Shown here in pieces: positions 48,793 to 60,939 of a stretch of 64,000 bases of DNA; position 1 is the stretch's first letter; each line of letters opens with the position of its first letter. The position numbers and the translations under genes were made by a program. The DNA lies in the NCBI RefSeq assembly GCF_902686445.1, contig NC_062220.1:91822143-91886142 (forward strand), read 5' to 3'. A model generated the notes under the pieces. The model was not told where the DNA came from, did not search any database, and saw only the letters and a program-made list of their open reading frames with translations. Source of the DNA: Sciurus carolinensis. Lineage: Eukaryota; Chordata; Mammalia; Rodentia; Sciuridae.

Positions 48793-51237
48793 CTCTATTG
48801 GTCTTTGACTTCAGTCTTTGATACAGTTACAGTCTGAAGAGTAATTGGAAGCCAAATTTATACTTCAAGCTGCTCAAGAAAATGTAAATTCCAGTTGAAA
48901 TATGCTTCTTTTAACCCAGGTCTGTGTACTAGAGATTGTATTTTGAAATGATTGAATTTTAGTTTGATGAGTAATACCATAAATTAGTGGCATTCTGATT
49001 TTTCTTCTAAAGGTATTGTTTCCTTACTCTGGTTTCTAAAGGTTGTCATTTTCTTTTTTTTCCCCTAAAGGTAAAACTTTTCAAGCTGCCATTACTTAAA
49101 AAATAGCCATAATCATTTTATTTAGTATGCATGTCATCATTTTTCAAAGTAATGTTTTCCAAATGTCCTATGAAGCAGGTTTACAATTCCTGGGGAGAAA
49201 AGAAGTTCTGGAGAGGTTCTACATATCTTTGCAACTGCAGATCATTGCCCTAGTGTGTGATATTGTCATTAACTGACCTAATTGAACTGTGAATTGAGTT
49301 ATAATGTATTTTCCTCCTTGGGTTTATAAGTGCTTGCAATACATTTATTTCCATTTCTGAAAGCACTACCAGTTCTTGAAAATTTAGGGCAACCCAACCT
49401 TCAAATACAGAGACTCAGTAATATAAAGCCAGTGTTGTTGATCATTTTAATTTATTTTTTATCCATGAATTCAGGATGTACCTGGTCCAAGTGACATGGA
49501 GGCCATGGTGCAGTTTTAGAGGAACAGTTGGAGACAAACTTTTGTTTGAACATTTAGCTCAGAATTCAATATTAGAAAACGTGTATAAGATAGCTTTCCT
49601 TTGTGTATAGATACAATTATCAGGAATTATAGCTGTTGTACTACTCTTTAAAATGAAAAAATGATGTCTATTTTTTGTTCTTTCCAGACCATATCTATTA
49701 ATTGAAGCTATAATTTATTTATTGTGACAGAAGTATATTCAGTGGGTACACTTTCATAATTCAGGGATATATAGAGTATATGGAAATTTCCTTAAAGTTG
49801 GAAAAAGTAGTGCTATATAAAATTTTTTGTGTGTGCAGATATTGACAGTTGTGGTTTGACCCGTGTTTTACATCATGTTACCATAATATTTGGATTCAAA
49901 ACATCTCATCATTGTAAAGTATAAATGCACATGCCTCTAAAAATCTCACAGAATGTCAGGAAATAATACCCTGGGACTTTTCTTGAGAGACACCAGTTAT
50001 AATTTGCATCTAAGATTCCAGAAGAAGTGAATTTAACATATGTTGCTTATGAGCAAAAAATGGGCTAGGTAAAATTTGATGGATAATAGATTATGCTGAA
50101 GAGAATGACAAATATGCTCCACATGCTCTGAAAAAGTATTTAATTGGCCTCATATATCAATATGCTTGCCATTGTTAATGATCTCTCACTATCCTGGTGA
50201 ATAAGTAGAACTGCAAAGTGTATTCCCAGCCTGGATGTAGAGTGAGCCACACAACTCTGGTTGTCTTTAACAAAATATATTGCTAATTCTAGCAATCCTG
50301 CTTTGGGATCAGGTCTCCATACTTTAACTGCTTCTGCTTTTATTATTTTTTAGCTACTCACTGACTCCACTGTGAAGAAATAAAGGAATTAATGTGTAAA
50401 TCCATCAAATAGAGTAGAACATTTTTGAGCTTTCCACCTCTCTACAGTATTACGTAGTATGCTAAGATGTAGACTTGTATATATTATCTTTTATCTTTAA
50501 TCTTACTCAGCAAAAAATTCAGTTATCTATTTCAATATGAATATATGAATATTGAAAACATTTGACAATTGAGTGACATGAAAGCTTTTCAAAGTGTCAC
50601 TTAAAATGATATGCAAAGTTAAATGTCTTAAAAAATTTAATATGAAAGTGATATTTTTAATACTAATGTGTAAAATGGACATGGACTTCAGTAGAATGTC
50701 AGTAGAGCAAATTCTGCTTTCATATGCATCATTAATTGAAAAATTGAAAAATTGTCAATATAATTTGAAGTAAGAATAACTAAAGATTTAAAATGTTTTG
50801 GGTAGAGAATATTTTAGATATGGTTATATAGAGTCTTACTGATACAAAATGCATTTTTTTTTTTTACTTGTTTTAACTAATAGTCTTGGATTAGGGCCTG
50901 AAGATTTTAAAGACTTAGTTTAGTAATTGAATATAAGTAACCATAATGATTTTTATAGTTTCTAAATATGATGATGTAAAAATATGATATTGTTGTTAAA
51001 GATCTTATGCCTATGTTTCTTTTAAGATTTTATTTTTGCCTTGCACTTTTTAAAAATAGTGAATCATGTTGGTGTTCTACAGTCATTGTAGTTATACTAA
51101 ATGAATTCGGCAGACAATAGACTTACAAACTAAGATAAGTTACTACTCAAACTACAAATTATTCTTTGCGAATTATTCTTTCAAACTACAAATTATTTGT
51201 CGAATCTATGGATCTTCATTTCTGTCTTTTATTTCAG

Positions 51238-51378
51238 GCACTCCTCGAGTTATCCAGTGTAAATTTAGACTTCCCCTGAAATTAATCTGCTTACCAGGTC
51301 AACCTTCAAAAACTGCAAACCACAAACTAACTATTGATACCAACAAATCTCCAGTCAGTCTTCTCAGTCTCTTCCCAG
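51238..51378 (+). CDS. BBS9: BBS9 internal exon 7 of 8
   Basis: A 141-nt exon after acceptor TTTATTTCAG and before donor GTAGGA. It completes a glycine codon, then reads TPRVIQCKFRLPLKLICL, PGQPSKTANHKLTIDTNK, SPVSLLSLFP, with one base over. This matches human residues of about 518-565, the junction of the Ig-like domain and the platform domain. Differences from human are mild (I to T near the start; I to L in HKLTID). The frame is open throughout and phases match both neighbours whether or not the 15-nt microexon is included. Confidence 0.94.
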
Positions 51379-52479
51379 GTAGGACTTTTGAAGTAACATG
51401 CCTGTAGCACCAGAAATGTTAAGAATTTCTAATGGAATCCTTCATCAGCAAGTAATGATAGGGCAATTATCTGATAATTGTTAAGTAAGAATATAAAAAT
51501 GCCTTAAGGACTTTTCCCTCATTTGGTCTGTTCAAAGGCAAATGGCTTATATCAACAAGGTTGTTGTATCTTTTAAGTTTGATTAAGATGACTGTAATCA
51601 TTATTTTGCTTCAGTATTCAGAAATAACAACTTCAAATGTTTCTTTTTTAGACTGGAATTTTTGGCTTGGAATATAAATATTTATTATTTATCTTCATTG
51701 TAGGCTTTTGGATATGTACTTTTTGAAAGTATATTCTTATACCCCTGAAAAGTAATCTCATATAAGTAGGTGCTCTTTGTGGTTCTGTTGTCTACAGTAG
51801 CAGGAAGGAACAAATGTTCATTCTGTGACTCTGGTCATTTTGTGGGACTTATTTAGGGCTCAAATATCACAATATTCATTTGGGGTAATTTGTCAAGGTG
51901 TGACTTTTTCCAGGTCTCAGTTTTTCTTTCTGAGTATTTTAGACAAACAGAATCTTTGATTGGATAAAGCATCTTTAGTAATCAAGATTTTTAATATATC
52001 ACATTTATTAACTTTCTTGGTGATGGGGTGGAATTAAAGAAAAAATTCTGGGGATTAAATCAACCTTTTTAAGTCCTTCATTAAAAGCCAGCACTGTTGG
52101 CTATGAGATGCACCCTCATCCTTGCATTTGTGGATAGGATTTAGAATACAAAGAATATTTCCCACCAGGTTTAGAAATTTATGGTAAGTCAACTTTTGTG
52201 TCATTAATTACTTAAAGTGCTTTAAATTTACTTTTCTTTAATTTGAAGTGCTTAAAAAGCTTTATTTCTATGTAACTCTTTGAAAACATCTCTAAAATCA
52301 AATGTTCTTTATTAAAATTTTTCTGTTTTTAAGTTTGAAAACAATGTGTGTACATATATATGTATAAATTTCTGGTAAATATATTTTATCTTTTAGTTTC
52401 TTTTTTCCTCCCTTCCCTTTCCTTTATACTTATTCAGTTAAAGATTGAATAAAAATACATGCCTTTGACCAGGGAGATA

Positions 52480-53436
52480 ATCTCTGTAAGAATTGTCTGC
52501 AACTTTGTGGAAAATCATGTGACCATATTCATATGGGTGCATTTTTGCTTACTCTCTTTTGTTCCATTAATCTGTGTGTCTATGCCCACCAACATTGCTA
52601 AATATCAAAGCATAATGTCTTGATTATTATAATTTATAATAAGTTTTGAAGTGAGGTAGTATAATATCTCCAACTTTATTTTCTTTTTCAAAGTTGTCAC
52701 AGATATTCTAGGTTTTTAGCTTTGTCATATGAATGTTACAATCAGTTTGTCAATTTAAAAATATTCTGCTAGGATTTTAATTGGGATTGGGATTGCATTG
52801 ATTCCATAAACTAATTTGGAGAGAATTAACATTGTAACAATATCAAACATGATAATAATTTGCTCTACTTATTCTAGTTTCTAAGATTAAAGTGCAAATC
52901 TTCATTTATTTAGGGCTATTTCTTTTCTCTTAGGGAGGGTAACTTTCAATGTATAGATCTTACAAATGTTTTAATCACATTTATTCCAAATTATTTTATA
53001 TATTTTGATGCTGTTGTAAATTATGTTGCTTTATTTCTCTTTCAAATTATTCTTTGCCAGTACATAGAAATACAGTTAATCTGGTACTTGGATTTTTTAA
53101 GATGCAACATTGTTAAGTCACTTCTTGTTGTTAGCTTTTTTGTATATTTAGTTAGATATTCTATGTACATGATCATGTTATTGGCAAATGAAAACAGTTT
53201 AACTTCTTTTCCAATCTGGCTGGGTTGTTTGTTTTTTGCGTGGACTAGAACTTCTGGAATGATGTTGAATAGGAACAATGAGAATGGACATTCAGTTTTT
53301 TATTAAGTATGTTTTGGCTATAGATATTTTGTCCTTATTAGGGTGAAGAAGCTCCCTTTTGGTCCTAGATTATTGATATTTTATCAGAAATAGGCATTGG
53401 AATTTTAAAGACCTTTTCTGTATCAGTTGAGATATA
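52480..53436 (-). mobile_element. Old L1 ORF2 remnant, first segment
   Basis: Minus-strand ORF2 RT/C-terminal remnant (plus strand TTTTGTTCCATTAATCTGTG; GGATTTTAATTGGGATTGGG; ATGATGTTGAATAGGAACAA). It ends where the younger L1 inserted. Confidence 0.75.
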
Positions 53437-53445
53437 GATATCATT

Positions 53446-53751
53446 GTTTTATTTATTTATTTATTTATTTTTATTTTTTATTATTTTATTGTAAACAAAT
53501 GGGATACATGTTGTTTCTCTGTTTGTACATGGCGTAAAGGCATACCATTTGTGTAATCATAAATTTACATAGGGTAATGCCGTTTGATTCATTTTGTTAT
53601 TTTTTTCCCTTCCCCCCCACCCCTCCCACCCCTCTTTTCCCTCTATACAATCCTTCCTTCCTCCATTCTTGCCCCCCTCCCTCACCCTAACTCTAACCCT
53701 AACACTAACCCCTCCCACCCCCCATTATGTGTCATCATCCACTTATTAGCG
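53446..53751 (-). mobile_element. Short 5'-truncated L1 (3'UTR only)
   Basis: A-tail (as T-rich ATTT repeats from 53446) then the L1 3'UTR seen at 14.7 and 63.1 kb. It is flanked by a 9-bp duplication GATATCATT (53437-53445 and 53752-53760). It interrupts an older L1. It contains a telomere-like tract at about 53681-53712. Confidence 0.9.
53681..53712 (-). repeat. Telomere-like CCCTAA-variant tract in L1 3'UTR
   Basis: Plus strand reads CACCCTAACTCTAACCCT then AACACTAACCCC. On the L1 sense strand this is GGGTTAG-type repeats next to a G-rich stretch. A related tract is at 63250-63285. Confidence 0.85.
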
Positions 53752-53760
53752 GATATCATT

Positions 53761-54118
53761 ATTTTTAATCAGTTTAATATGATAGACTACTTTGATTACT
53801 TTTAAATGTTAGTTCAACTGAGTTCTTGAGATAAAGCATACTTGGTCATGATGTATTAACCTTTACATGTTGGTGGATTTAATTGTGCTAAACCTAGAGT
53901 CAATATCTATGTTCTTTATGAATATCAATCTGTAATTTAGTTTCTCTATAATTGTGTGTCATTAATGTGGATTTGTGGAATGAAGAGGAAAGTATTTTCT
54001 TTGCTACAGTGTTTTTGAAGAGTGCATAATTGGTATTATTTCTTGCTTAAATAGTTCATAGAATTCACCAGGAAGCTGTCTGGACCTAGATTTTCATTAT
54101 AGATTAGTTTTATTAGTC
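53761..54118 (-). mobile_element. Old L1 ORF2 remnant, second segment
   Basis: Continues the RT region of the same old L1 after the insertion at 53446-53751 (plus strand AATATGATAGACTACTTTGA; ACCAGGAAGCTGTCTGGACC). Confidence 0.65.
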
Positions 54119-54340
54119 TATTTTTTTTTTTTTTTTTTGGTACCTGGGATTGAACCCAGGGGTGCTTAACCATTGAGTCACCTTTCCACACCTTTTTAAT
54201 TTTTATTAGAGACAGGATCTTAATGAGTTGCTAAATGCCTCACTAAGTTGCTGAGGCTGGCTTTTGAACTCTTGATCCTCCTGCCTCAGCCTCCTGAGCT
54301 ACTGGGATTGCAAGTGTACTCCACTGTGCCTGACCTGTAA
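54119..54340 (-). mobile_element. B1-ID dimer SINE
   Basis: T-run, GGTACCTGGGATTGAACCC, then GTTGCTGAGGCTGGCTTTTG and CTACTGGGATTGCAAGTGTA. It sits in an old L1. Confidence 0.88.
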
Positions 54341-54539
54341 TTTAATTAAAAAAAAAATCACTCCCCCTCACTTCTGGTCCTTTGTTTGTACATTTTAAAT
54401 ATATAAAGAAACAAATCCTTATCAGTTATTTATTTAAGGGGTCACATTTCCTGACATTCATAAGCCTAATACTACTCAAATCATGGATCTTAATTATCTT
54501 CTGGGCTTCTGAAGCTGAGAAGCAATGTTATAATTGTTT

Positions 54540-55005
54540 TTATTTATTTATTTGTTCTTTTTGTCATATATGACATTAGGATACATTTTGACATAATCAC
54601 AAGGCATGGAATAGAGGCTGCTCTGATTCAGTCCCCAGCACTTCTCCCTCTCCCCTGCTCTTCTCCCCTCTATTCTACTGATCTTTCTGTGACTTATTTA
54701 TAGTTTTTAAAAAATGAGTGTCTTGTGAATGAATTGATGTTGAGGTAAGCTGTGGTGTATTCATGTATGTGCACATGCAGGTTCTCTAAGATTTGTTCCG
54801 CTGTCCTTCCCTATCCTTTCTCTCTTTCCTCAATTCCCTTCATCTGCTCTACTGATCTTTCCTGTAGTTTGAAGGAGCTCCCTCTCCCTTTTTTCCCTTT
54901 CACTCTTTCTCCTCCCCCAGCCCTGCCCCATTTTGGATTAACTTTCGCATATCAAGGAGAACATTCAGCCTTTGACTTTTTGGGGCTGAATGCTGTGATT
55001 TCAAA
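54540..55005 (-). mobile_element. L1 3'UTR fragment of another subfamily
   Basis: Plus strand begins TTTATTTATTTATTTGTTC, then a pyrimidine-rich 3'UTR, and ends with AAGGAGAACATTCAGCCTTT and TTTTGGGGCTGA, the reverse of L1 sequence just after ORF2. Confidence 0.6.
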
Positions 55006-55159
55006 TCACTTTGAAAGATGCTGAATTTGGTTAAAGTGTAAATATAATATGTACAGTAAATATTATTTTACCCCAAATAAAAATCTGGAGTCATTTTAAA
55101 ATATGAAAAAAAAAAACCCCCAAAAACAAAAAAACAGGTTGTTCAATCTTTGGCTATTC

Positions 55160-55384
55160 ACTGTTTTTTTTGCGGGGAGAGGGGGTGGGTACCGGGAATT
55201 GAACTCAGAAGCGTTTGACCACTGAACGACATCCCTAGCTGTTTTTTGTTTTTTGTTTTTGTATTTTATTAGAGACAGGGTCTCACTGAATTGCTTAGTG
55301 GTTTTGGTAAGACTGGCTTTGAACTCGAGATTCTCCTTGTCTCAGCTGCTGGAATTACAGGCATGCACCACTGTGCCCAGCTAG
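55160..55384 (-). mobile_element. B1-ID dimer SINE
   Basis: GGTACCGGGAATTGAACTCA, CACTGAACGACATCCCTAGC, GAGACAGGGTCTCACTGAAT, ATTACAGGCATGCACCACTG. Confidence 0.88.
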
Positions 55385-55385
55385 C

Positions 55386-55620
55386 TATTCACTTTTCATT
55401 TTTGCATTTCTGTCAGTTTTTACTCAGTCTATTTTAGAAGTCTGTCATTAGGTGCATAGAAGTTTAGAATTGTATGTCCTCTTAATTGTTATGAAAGGTT
55501 CTCTTACTCCTTGTTAATATTTTTTTTGCTCTGAAATCTACTTTGTATGATGTTAAATAGTTACTCCAACTTTCTTTCAACTAGTGTGAGAATGGTATAT
55601 ATAATTTTCTCTTTTAAGTT
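55386..55620 (-). mobile_element. Old L1 remnant, ORF2 N-terminal side
   Basis: Plus strand TCTGTCATTAGGTGCATAGA and CTCTGAAATCTACTTTGTAT resemble the reverse of the L1 endonuclease coding region. The order with 52480-54118 fits one old minus-strand L1. Confidence 0.5.
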
Positions 55621-55689
55621 ATTTATATATTCAAAGGAGGTTTCTATAAATGATACACTCCCAAGTTTTTAATCTGATATTTGCCTACT

Positions 55690-55780
55690 TTAAAAAATAT
55701 TTTATTTATTTAATTGTTAAGTAAAATTTTGTATATTCATGATGTGCAACATGATGTGTTGTTACATGTGAGTGGGGGTT
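55690..55780 (-). mobile_element. L1 3'-end scrap
   Basis: Plus-strand TTTTGTATATTCATGATGTG and CAACATGATGTGTTGTTAC resemble an old L1 3'UTR end. 55780-56550 after it has no feature I recognise. Confidence 0.35.
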
Positions 55781-56552
55781 GTGTACGGCCATGACTCCCT
55801 CTCTGGGATTCTCTGGCAGGGGTGTCTATTGGTTTCTTTAGTGGTAAATGACACCAGTGTCCTCTGGGCAGCAGGCTGCTTGGGACCATGGTGGTTTCAA
55901 ATTGCATGACTGTCACTGATAACCTTTTACCCTTTTTTGTTCCTTGCAATACGTAGGCATCTCAGGTACACCATTATTACTAGTTGTTCTTTCTATGTTG
56001 CTGCAGATTCTTAAATTGGGTATTGAGCTTTCATAGGGCTATATTGGTTTGTGGATAGCTGTCTATATTAATTTCCTTCCTCCCATACTCCCTCCCTTCT
56101 GTCCTTATTTCAGTGGGATGAAGGCTGGCATCTCTTACTCCATCATCTTGGGATATCCTTTATTCCTTTTGATGTTGCTTACTCTTTTCTTTTGTCTGCC
56201 ATATTGCTGTAAATTGGTAATGGGATCTAGAGGTAGCAGAGGCAGGATTAGTTATTTTGACGGAAGTTCTTTATTGGTGGTAGTATATACTTTCATCAGG
56301 GGGCATATGATGTCAATCTTTTTTTTGTGTGTTATGGTCCTAGCCATTAATTGATATTGAAGGCTGAGATCTACTTCCTGAGAGACTGAAAAATGGTGAT
56401 CTCCTATTTCATTCGAGCTTTCTCAATTTTTACCTGGAATATTTCTGTACAGAGAACATTTCCCTTAACTAGTATTATTTAAAATGGTGCAGTTTGACTG
56501 GAAGTATCAGAAAAAAATGTTTGTTTTTTTTTCTTTTTATTAGTAGTTTAAA

Positions 56553-57043
56553 AAAATACAGATGGTTTCAACTTACGACGGTCTGACTTAACGATTTTTT
56601 TCAGCTTTTTTGTGATGCAGCATTTGGCAGAAACCATACATTCATATTTTGAATTTTGTATTTTCCTGTACTAGCAATTTGTTTTTATGACACTCTTTGC
56701 CTTCTGGGGCAGCTGTTAGCAGCAACTTTACTCAGTCATGTAATCATGAGGGTAAACAATTGATACTCTACACTGTATTATGTTTGCCAGTGTTTTTTGG
56801 ATACAGGTTTTCATCAGATTACAGGAGATAATTATCACTTTGTTATCAAATAGACTTTGTGTGAGATGATTTTGCCTAAATATAAACCAATATAAATGTC
56901 CTGGGCACATTTAAGGTATGCAAAGCTAAGCTATGATGTTGGTTAGGTTAGGTGTATTAAAGTATTTTTTGACTTGTGACATTTTCAATTTTTGGTGGAT
57001 TTATTAGAACATAATCCCATCATAATCTAAGGAGCATCTATAT
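56553..57043 (+). mobile_element. Diverged repeat with terminal-inverted-repeat-like ends
   Basis: Start ATACAGATGGTTTCAACTTA and the reverse complement of the end (TATAGATGCTCCTTAGATTA) resemble each other, and TTACGACGGTCTGACTTA near the start pairs with the ATCCCATCATAATCTAAGG end. I recognise this as a widespread mammalian repeat but cannot name its family with certainty. Confidence 0.55.
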
Positions 57044-57219
57044 TTGAAATAGAGATTGAAACAAATAAAGATGATTCTCTATGTAGTCTGATAGTGGCCA
57101 TTTGTTTTTGTTTTGCTTTTAGTATTACTACAAACACATGCCTTTAAATATGTTTGATGTTTCACTACTTTGCAATTGTTATCTTTTTTGATACTCAAAT
57201 ATTTTGTCTGTGGCTAGTG

Positions 57220-57320
57220 GTAGCCTCTTTATTTTTAATTAGAGCTTTATGGTTATACATAGTAGTTGGGTTCATCCTGACAAACTCATACCTGCATGTA
57301 AATGGATTGAGTGGTAGCCT
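57220..57320 (-). mobile_element. L1 3'-end fragment
   Basis: Plus-strand TTATTTTTAATTAGAGCTTT and ATGGTTATACATAGTAGTTG resemble the tail end of a rodent L1 3'UTR. The GTGGTAGCCTCTTTA motif occurs on both sides (57210-57224 and 57311-57325), a likely target-site duplication. Confidence 0.6.
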
Positions 57321-57670
57321 CTTTAAGTTGGTTCCCAAGTCCTTTTCATAGAACGCTACTGGTCACTGATTGCTCCCTTGCTGTCTGCTGTAACAATGTA
57401 TTTTGGGTTCTCTTGTGCATGATCTGCCTCAGACCTAGAATTAACCACTAGAAGAAAGGAAATGAAATCTTCCAGCATGTTATTCTGAATCAGAAATTTC
57501 AGCAATTGGAAGCTACTCTGAAAATCAAAGTTAATATATTATCATTCATACATAAACTTTAAATATGACTAGTGTCATAAAAATAAATTCAGCTAAGTTT
57601 CATATTTTAAGTATTAATTGTTAACTGTGCCTTATGTTTAAGTAAGATGATTATTTTCTTTTCTTTGTAG

Positions 57671-57766
57671 GCTTTGCCAATCAGTCAGATGATGATCAGG
57701 TGAATGTAATGGGTTTTCGTTTCTTAGGTGGCTCTCAAGTTACCCTTCTTGCTTCCAAAACTTCTC
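57671..57766 (+). CDS. BBS9: BBS9 internal exon 8 of 8 in window (platform region)
   Basis: A 96-nt exon after acceptor TTTCTTTGTAG and before the strong donor GTAAGT. It completes a glycine codon, then reads FANQSDDDQVNVMGFRFL, GGSQVTLLASKTS, with a C left over that would start the next Q codon. It matches human residues of about 565-597 in the platform domain. The acidic SDDDQVNVMGF block is fully kept. The next human residues (QRYRIQSEQFEDLW) are not found in the 6.2 kb after it, so the following exon lies beyond the window. Confidence 0.94.
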
Positions 57767-58061
57767 GTAAGTAAAATCATGTTATTACTGCTTTTGTAAG
57801 TTTCTATTAAGTACAATCACAAAGCATTTTCACATCAAGGATTCCTGCAAAGGGTAAAGATAATGTTTAAATATCAAAAACTAAGAGCCATGATATAAGT
57901 ATAGATGATGTAAAGGTTATGAAGGTAGAATTGTGTTTTGTTAGAGATATGTGACTGGTCTGGGGGATGAAATGGGTTTAAGAGGGGAATTTAACGAATT
58001 GAAAATGTTTTTAAGATACGTATATAGTAAACTAGGTTTTAGGAACTCCTAGCAACTGGAA

Positions 58062-58275
58062 CTGATTTTTTTGCAGGGGAGGTACTGAGGATTGAACTCA
58101 GGGGCATTCGGCCACTGAACCACAACCCCAGCCCTATTTTGTGTTTTATTTGGAGACTGGGTCCCACTAAGTTGCTTAGTGCCTTGCTTTTGCTGAGGCT
58201 GGCTTCAAATTCACGATCCTGCCTCAGCCTCCTGAGCTGCTGGGATTACAGGCGTGTGCCACTGCGCCTGGCTGG
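58062..58275 (-). mobile_element. B1-ID dimer SINE
   Basis: GTACTGAGGATTGAACTCAG, CACTGAACCACAACCCCAGC, CTGGGTCCCACTAAGTTGCT, ATTACAGGCGTGTGCCACTG. Confidence 0.9.
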
Positions 58276-58608
58276 CATTGAGTTTTTTGATGTATATTCT
58301 CATGTCCCCCATTGGACATGGTAGAGATGAAAGTGAAATGGCTTTTACTGATACAAATCTCAGTAGGTAGAAAGACAGTAATTATATAGTAAAGTTTGAA
58401 TTTCAATTTAAATATATTTATTCAAATATATTTAAATCAATTTATATATTTTTTGATTTATTCATATGAGAATAATAGTTGAAAATAGTCAATGCAAAAC
58501 TAACTACTGATGTTTATAGCATACTTAGTTTCTGAACTCATTATACATGTCTTCATGAGATGACGTGAAATATTAAAAAGTGTTTAGTAAATTTGTATTG
58601 GGGAAAAT

Positions 58609-58610
<2 letters not shown>

Positions 58611-58643
<33 letters not shown>
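58611..58643. repeat. (TG)n microsatellite
   Basis: About 16 TG units just after CG at 58611. Confidence 0.97.
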
Positions 58644-58644
<1 letters not shown>

Positions 58645-58691
58645 GAAATAGTGTGGGCACACTCCAATTTAAAAAAAAAATCTGAAGTTTT

Positions 58692-58792
58692 TTTTTTTTT
58701 TTTTTTTTTTTCTTTTTTGTGGTGCTGGGGATTTGAACCCAAGGCCTTGTGCTTTGCAAGCACTCTACCAACTGAGCTATATCCCCAGCCCC
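58692..58792 (-). mobile_element. Young ID SINE with perfect target duplication
   Basis: A long T run, then GTGGTGCTGGGGATTTGAAC, CAACTGAGCTATATCCCCAG. Flanked by AAAATCTGAAGTTTT at 58677-58691 and 58793-58807. Confidence 0.92.
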
Positions 58793-60939
58793 AAAATCTG
58801 AAGTTTTTGCAGAGGGCTTTACTTTTTTCTTTAGATATTTCAGTTTTAGTTTGTTATTTTATAACAAGCAGAGTAAAATAAGAGTATTTCTTTATGTGAA
58901 AGAATGTTGTTAGCAGGAGGAACATACTTCCCATTATGAAACAAACTATATTTAATATAATAGCTTTGGAATTTGTGAATTTGGTGACTATCAAAATAAA
59001 CTTGGGTACAACTAAATATTCTAGAATAAGTCACAGAAATAAAAAAACTCTGAGAAGAAGGAGAAGATTCTTTAGTTTTCATGGTCCTTGTGATCTATCA
59101 CAATTATTTAAATTTATTTTAAATTTTAAAAATTACTTTATTGTAGTAAGAATGCTTAACATATTTTAAAATATATAATACAATATTGTTGATTATAGGT
59201 ACATACCACTATTTTTGCTTTAGTTAACTTTTATCATTAGTTAGATGAAAGAATCATTTTGGTGATTATAATTATTCTTTTTAAGTTAAACTAAAAAAGT
59301 TGTTGCCCATTATTCTTTTGGAAGTTTCATATATCTGTCTCTCTTCAGTTGATGGTGTTATATAATAAATCTGAGGTTGGGACCATTTAAAAAGGCAAAA
59401 AATTATTTTTTGTGCAAATGAAGGTATTTATAATCTTTTTTAGATAAAGCAGCTCTTAGAGCATTGGTGTTACCCACAATTACTTTCTTATTTAAATTTC
59501 ACCAAATAGCCAGATATAAAACTGATTTATTCACTTCATTTGAGCATATGGCAATTCCTTGCCATGACCAAAATGTAGTTTGACAAACTAATGAAACAGA
59601 ACAGGACCTTTTAAACAAGGAACCAAATGAACTATATAAACTGAAGCCTGAAGAGAAGCCACTATAATTTCCTGATGGTTTCTTGGTGTCAGTGTCCCAG
59701 GTTTCTACTTAAGAGATTTGGTGATAAAGGAGATAAGCATGAAATGTGTAGATTTCTGGGATTGAGGCAGATATTGGTGCTCCTTTCTGCTCTGTCAGTA
59801 TATTTATCCCCAAGAAAGCAATGAAATAATATTTTCCCAACCAGTGTTTGGTATTTTTCTTTTTGGTGAAAAGCACATAGTGTTAATTCTAGTGTAGAAC
59901 TCTGGATTGACAGAATAATCATAGGAGTTGAAGTAGTAGGACTTATAAAACAAGTGAACTAGATCACAGGTGGGGTTCAGAGAATGGATTTGTTGTCGAT
60001 GCCAAAAGTTCAGATGAACTGCAGATTCTTATAATGACAAGCTTATCAGACAAGGTATAACCTTGGGGGAGAGGAGGCCATTGTAGACAAGGATGTGAGA
60101 TCTCACAGTGACAGATATTTAAAAGACCTATTTGATGTTTATTCCAGTGAATGACAAAAAGAAATACACCCAGACACATCATTTTGAAATTTTAGAGTAC
60201 TAAGGATCAGGAATATATCTTTAAATATTAGAAAGGAGAAAATAAGCTACTTAGCAGGCAAAAATCAAGACAGCATTTAACTTTTCATGAACGTCATTGG
60301 TTGCTATAGGGCAATGGAGACATTTTCTCCAAGATTGAAGGGAAATGCTTTTCAGCTTAGAATTCTCCATCCTGCTAAATTGGTAATCAGCAAACAAAAC
60401 TGAATAAACATGTACTCTCAGTGCCACAAAGTAGGGCTGAACAATTACACATAGCGAATTTGTGTAGCTTCAGGTAGGTGTTTGAAAAATGGAAAGATAA
60501 CTAACACACTGAACTTTTTCATATCTTGAAAGATTTTAACATGCTAGAGAGTGTGAATGAATCAAATAAGATCAAGTTTCAAATTATCTAATTTATCCAT
60601 TTTAATTATTTTGCTTTCAGATACAGTTGTAGTTGTACATGGGGAAAAGGATTGGGCCTTCAAAAGCCTTTCTTTTTGTATTTGTCAAAGAAAGTGTAGT
60701 GATCTTGAACTGTGTTCATCAAAATATCTTCAGAACAAGAGATGTGAGTCTTGTTTTACTTCATCTTGGTAGACCATATCTTTGTTCTGTTGTCAATCAG
60801 CAGAGTATTAGAATTAAAGACAGGTATAATCACTTACATAGCTCCTGGACTAGTATTGGGAGAGACAAACAGGTAAAGAGAATCAATAACAGAATGTTGG
60901 ATGTGCTTGTGGAAGCATGCTGTAAGTACTCTTAGATCC

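Larger units (their letters stand above)
46405..51237 (+). other. BBS9: BBS9 intron, mostly repeat-free
   Basis: Starts GTAAGT and ends ATTTCAG. Apart from an ATTTAAT array (46894-46942) and a purine-pyrimidine (CA)n tract (48730-48788) I recognise no interspersed repeat in nearly 5 kb, unlike the flanking introns. No coding sequence is seen. Confidence 0.85.
51379..57670 (+). other. BBS9: BBS9 intron with nested L1 cluster
   Basis: Starts GTAGGA and ends TTTGTAG. 51379-52480 is single-copy-looking. 52480-55780 is a pile-up of an old minus-strand L1 interrupted by a younger L1 3' end, another L1 3' end and two SINEs. 56553-57043 is a diverged DNA-transposon-like repeat and 57220-57320 another L1 3' scrap. 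Confidence 0.85.

Noticed and set aside
53681..53712. True interstitial telomere
   Set aside because: The same imperfect variants occur at the same place in another L1, so the tract belongs to the element.
29014..57766. Whole BBS9 copy as a processed or unprocessed pseudogene
   Set aside because: Introns are present, all splice sites are canonical, and seven of eight exons are intact with conservative changes; a single indel does not support an old pseudogene.
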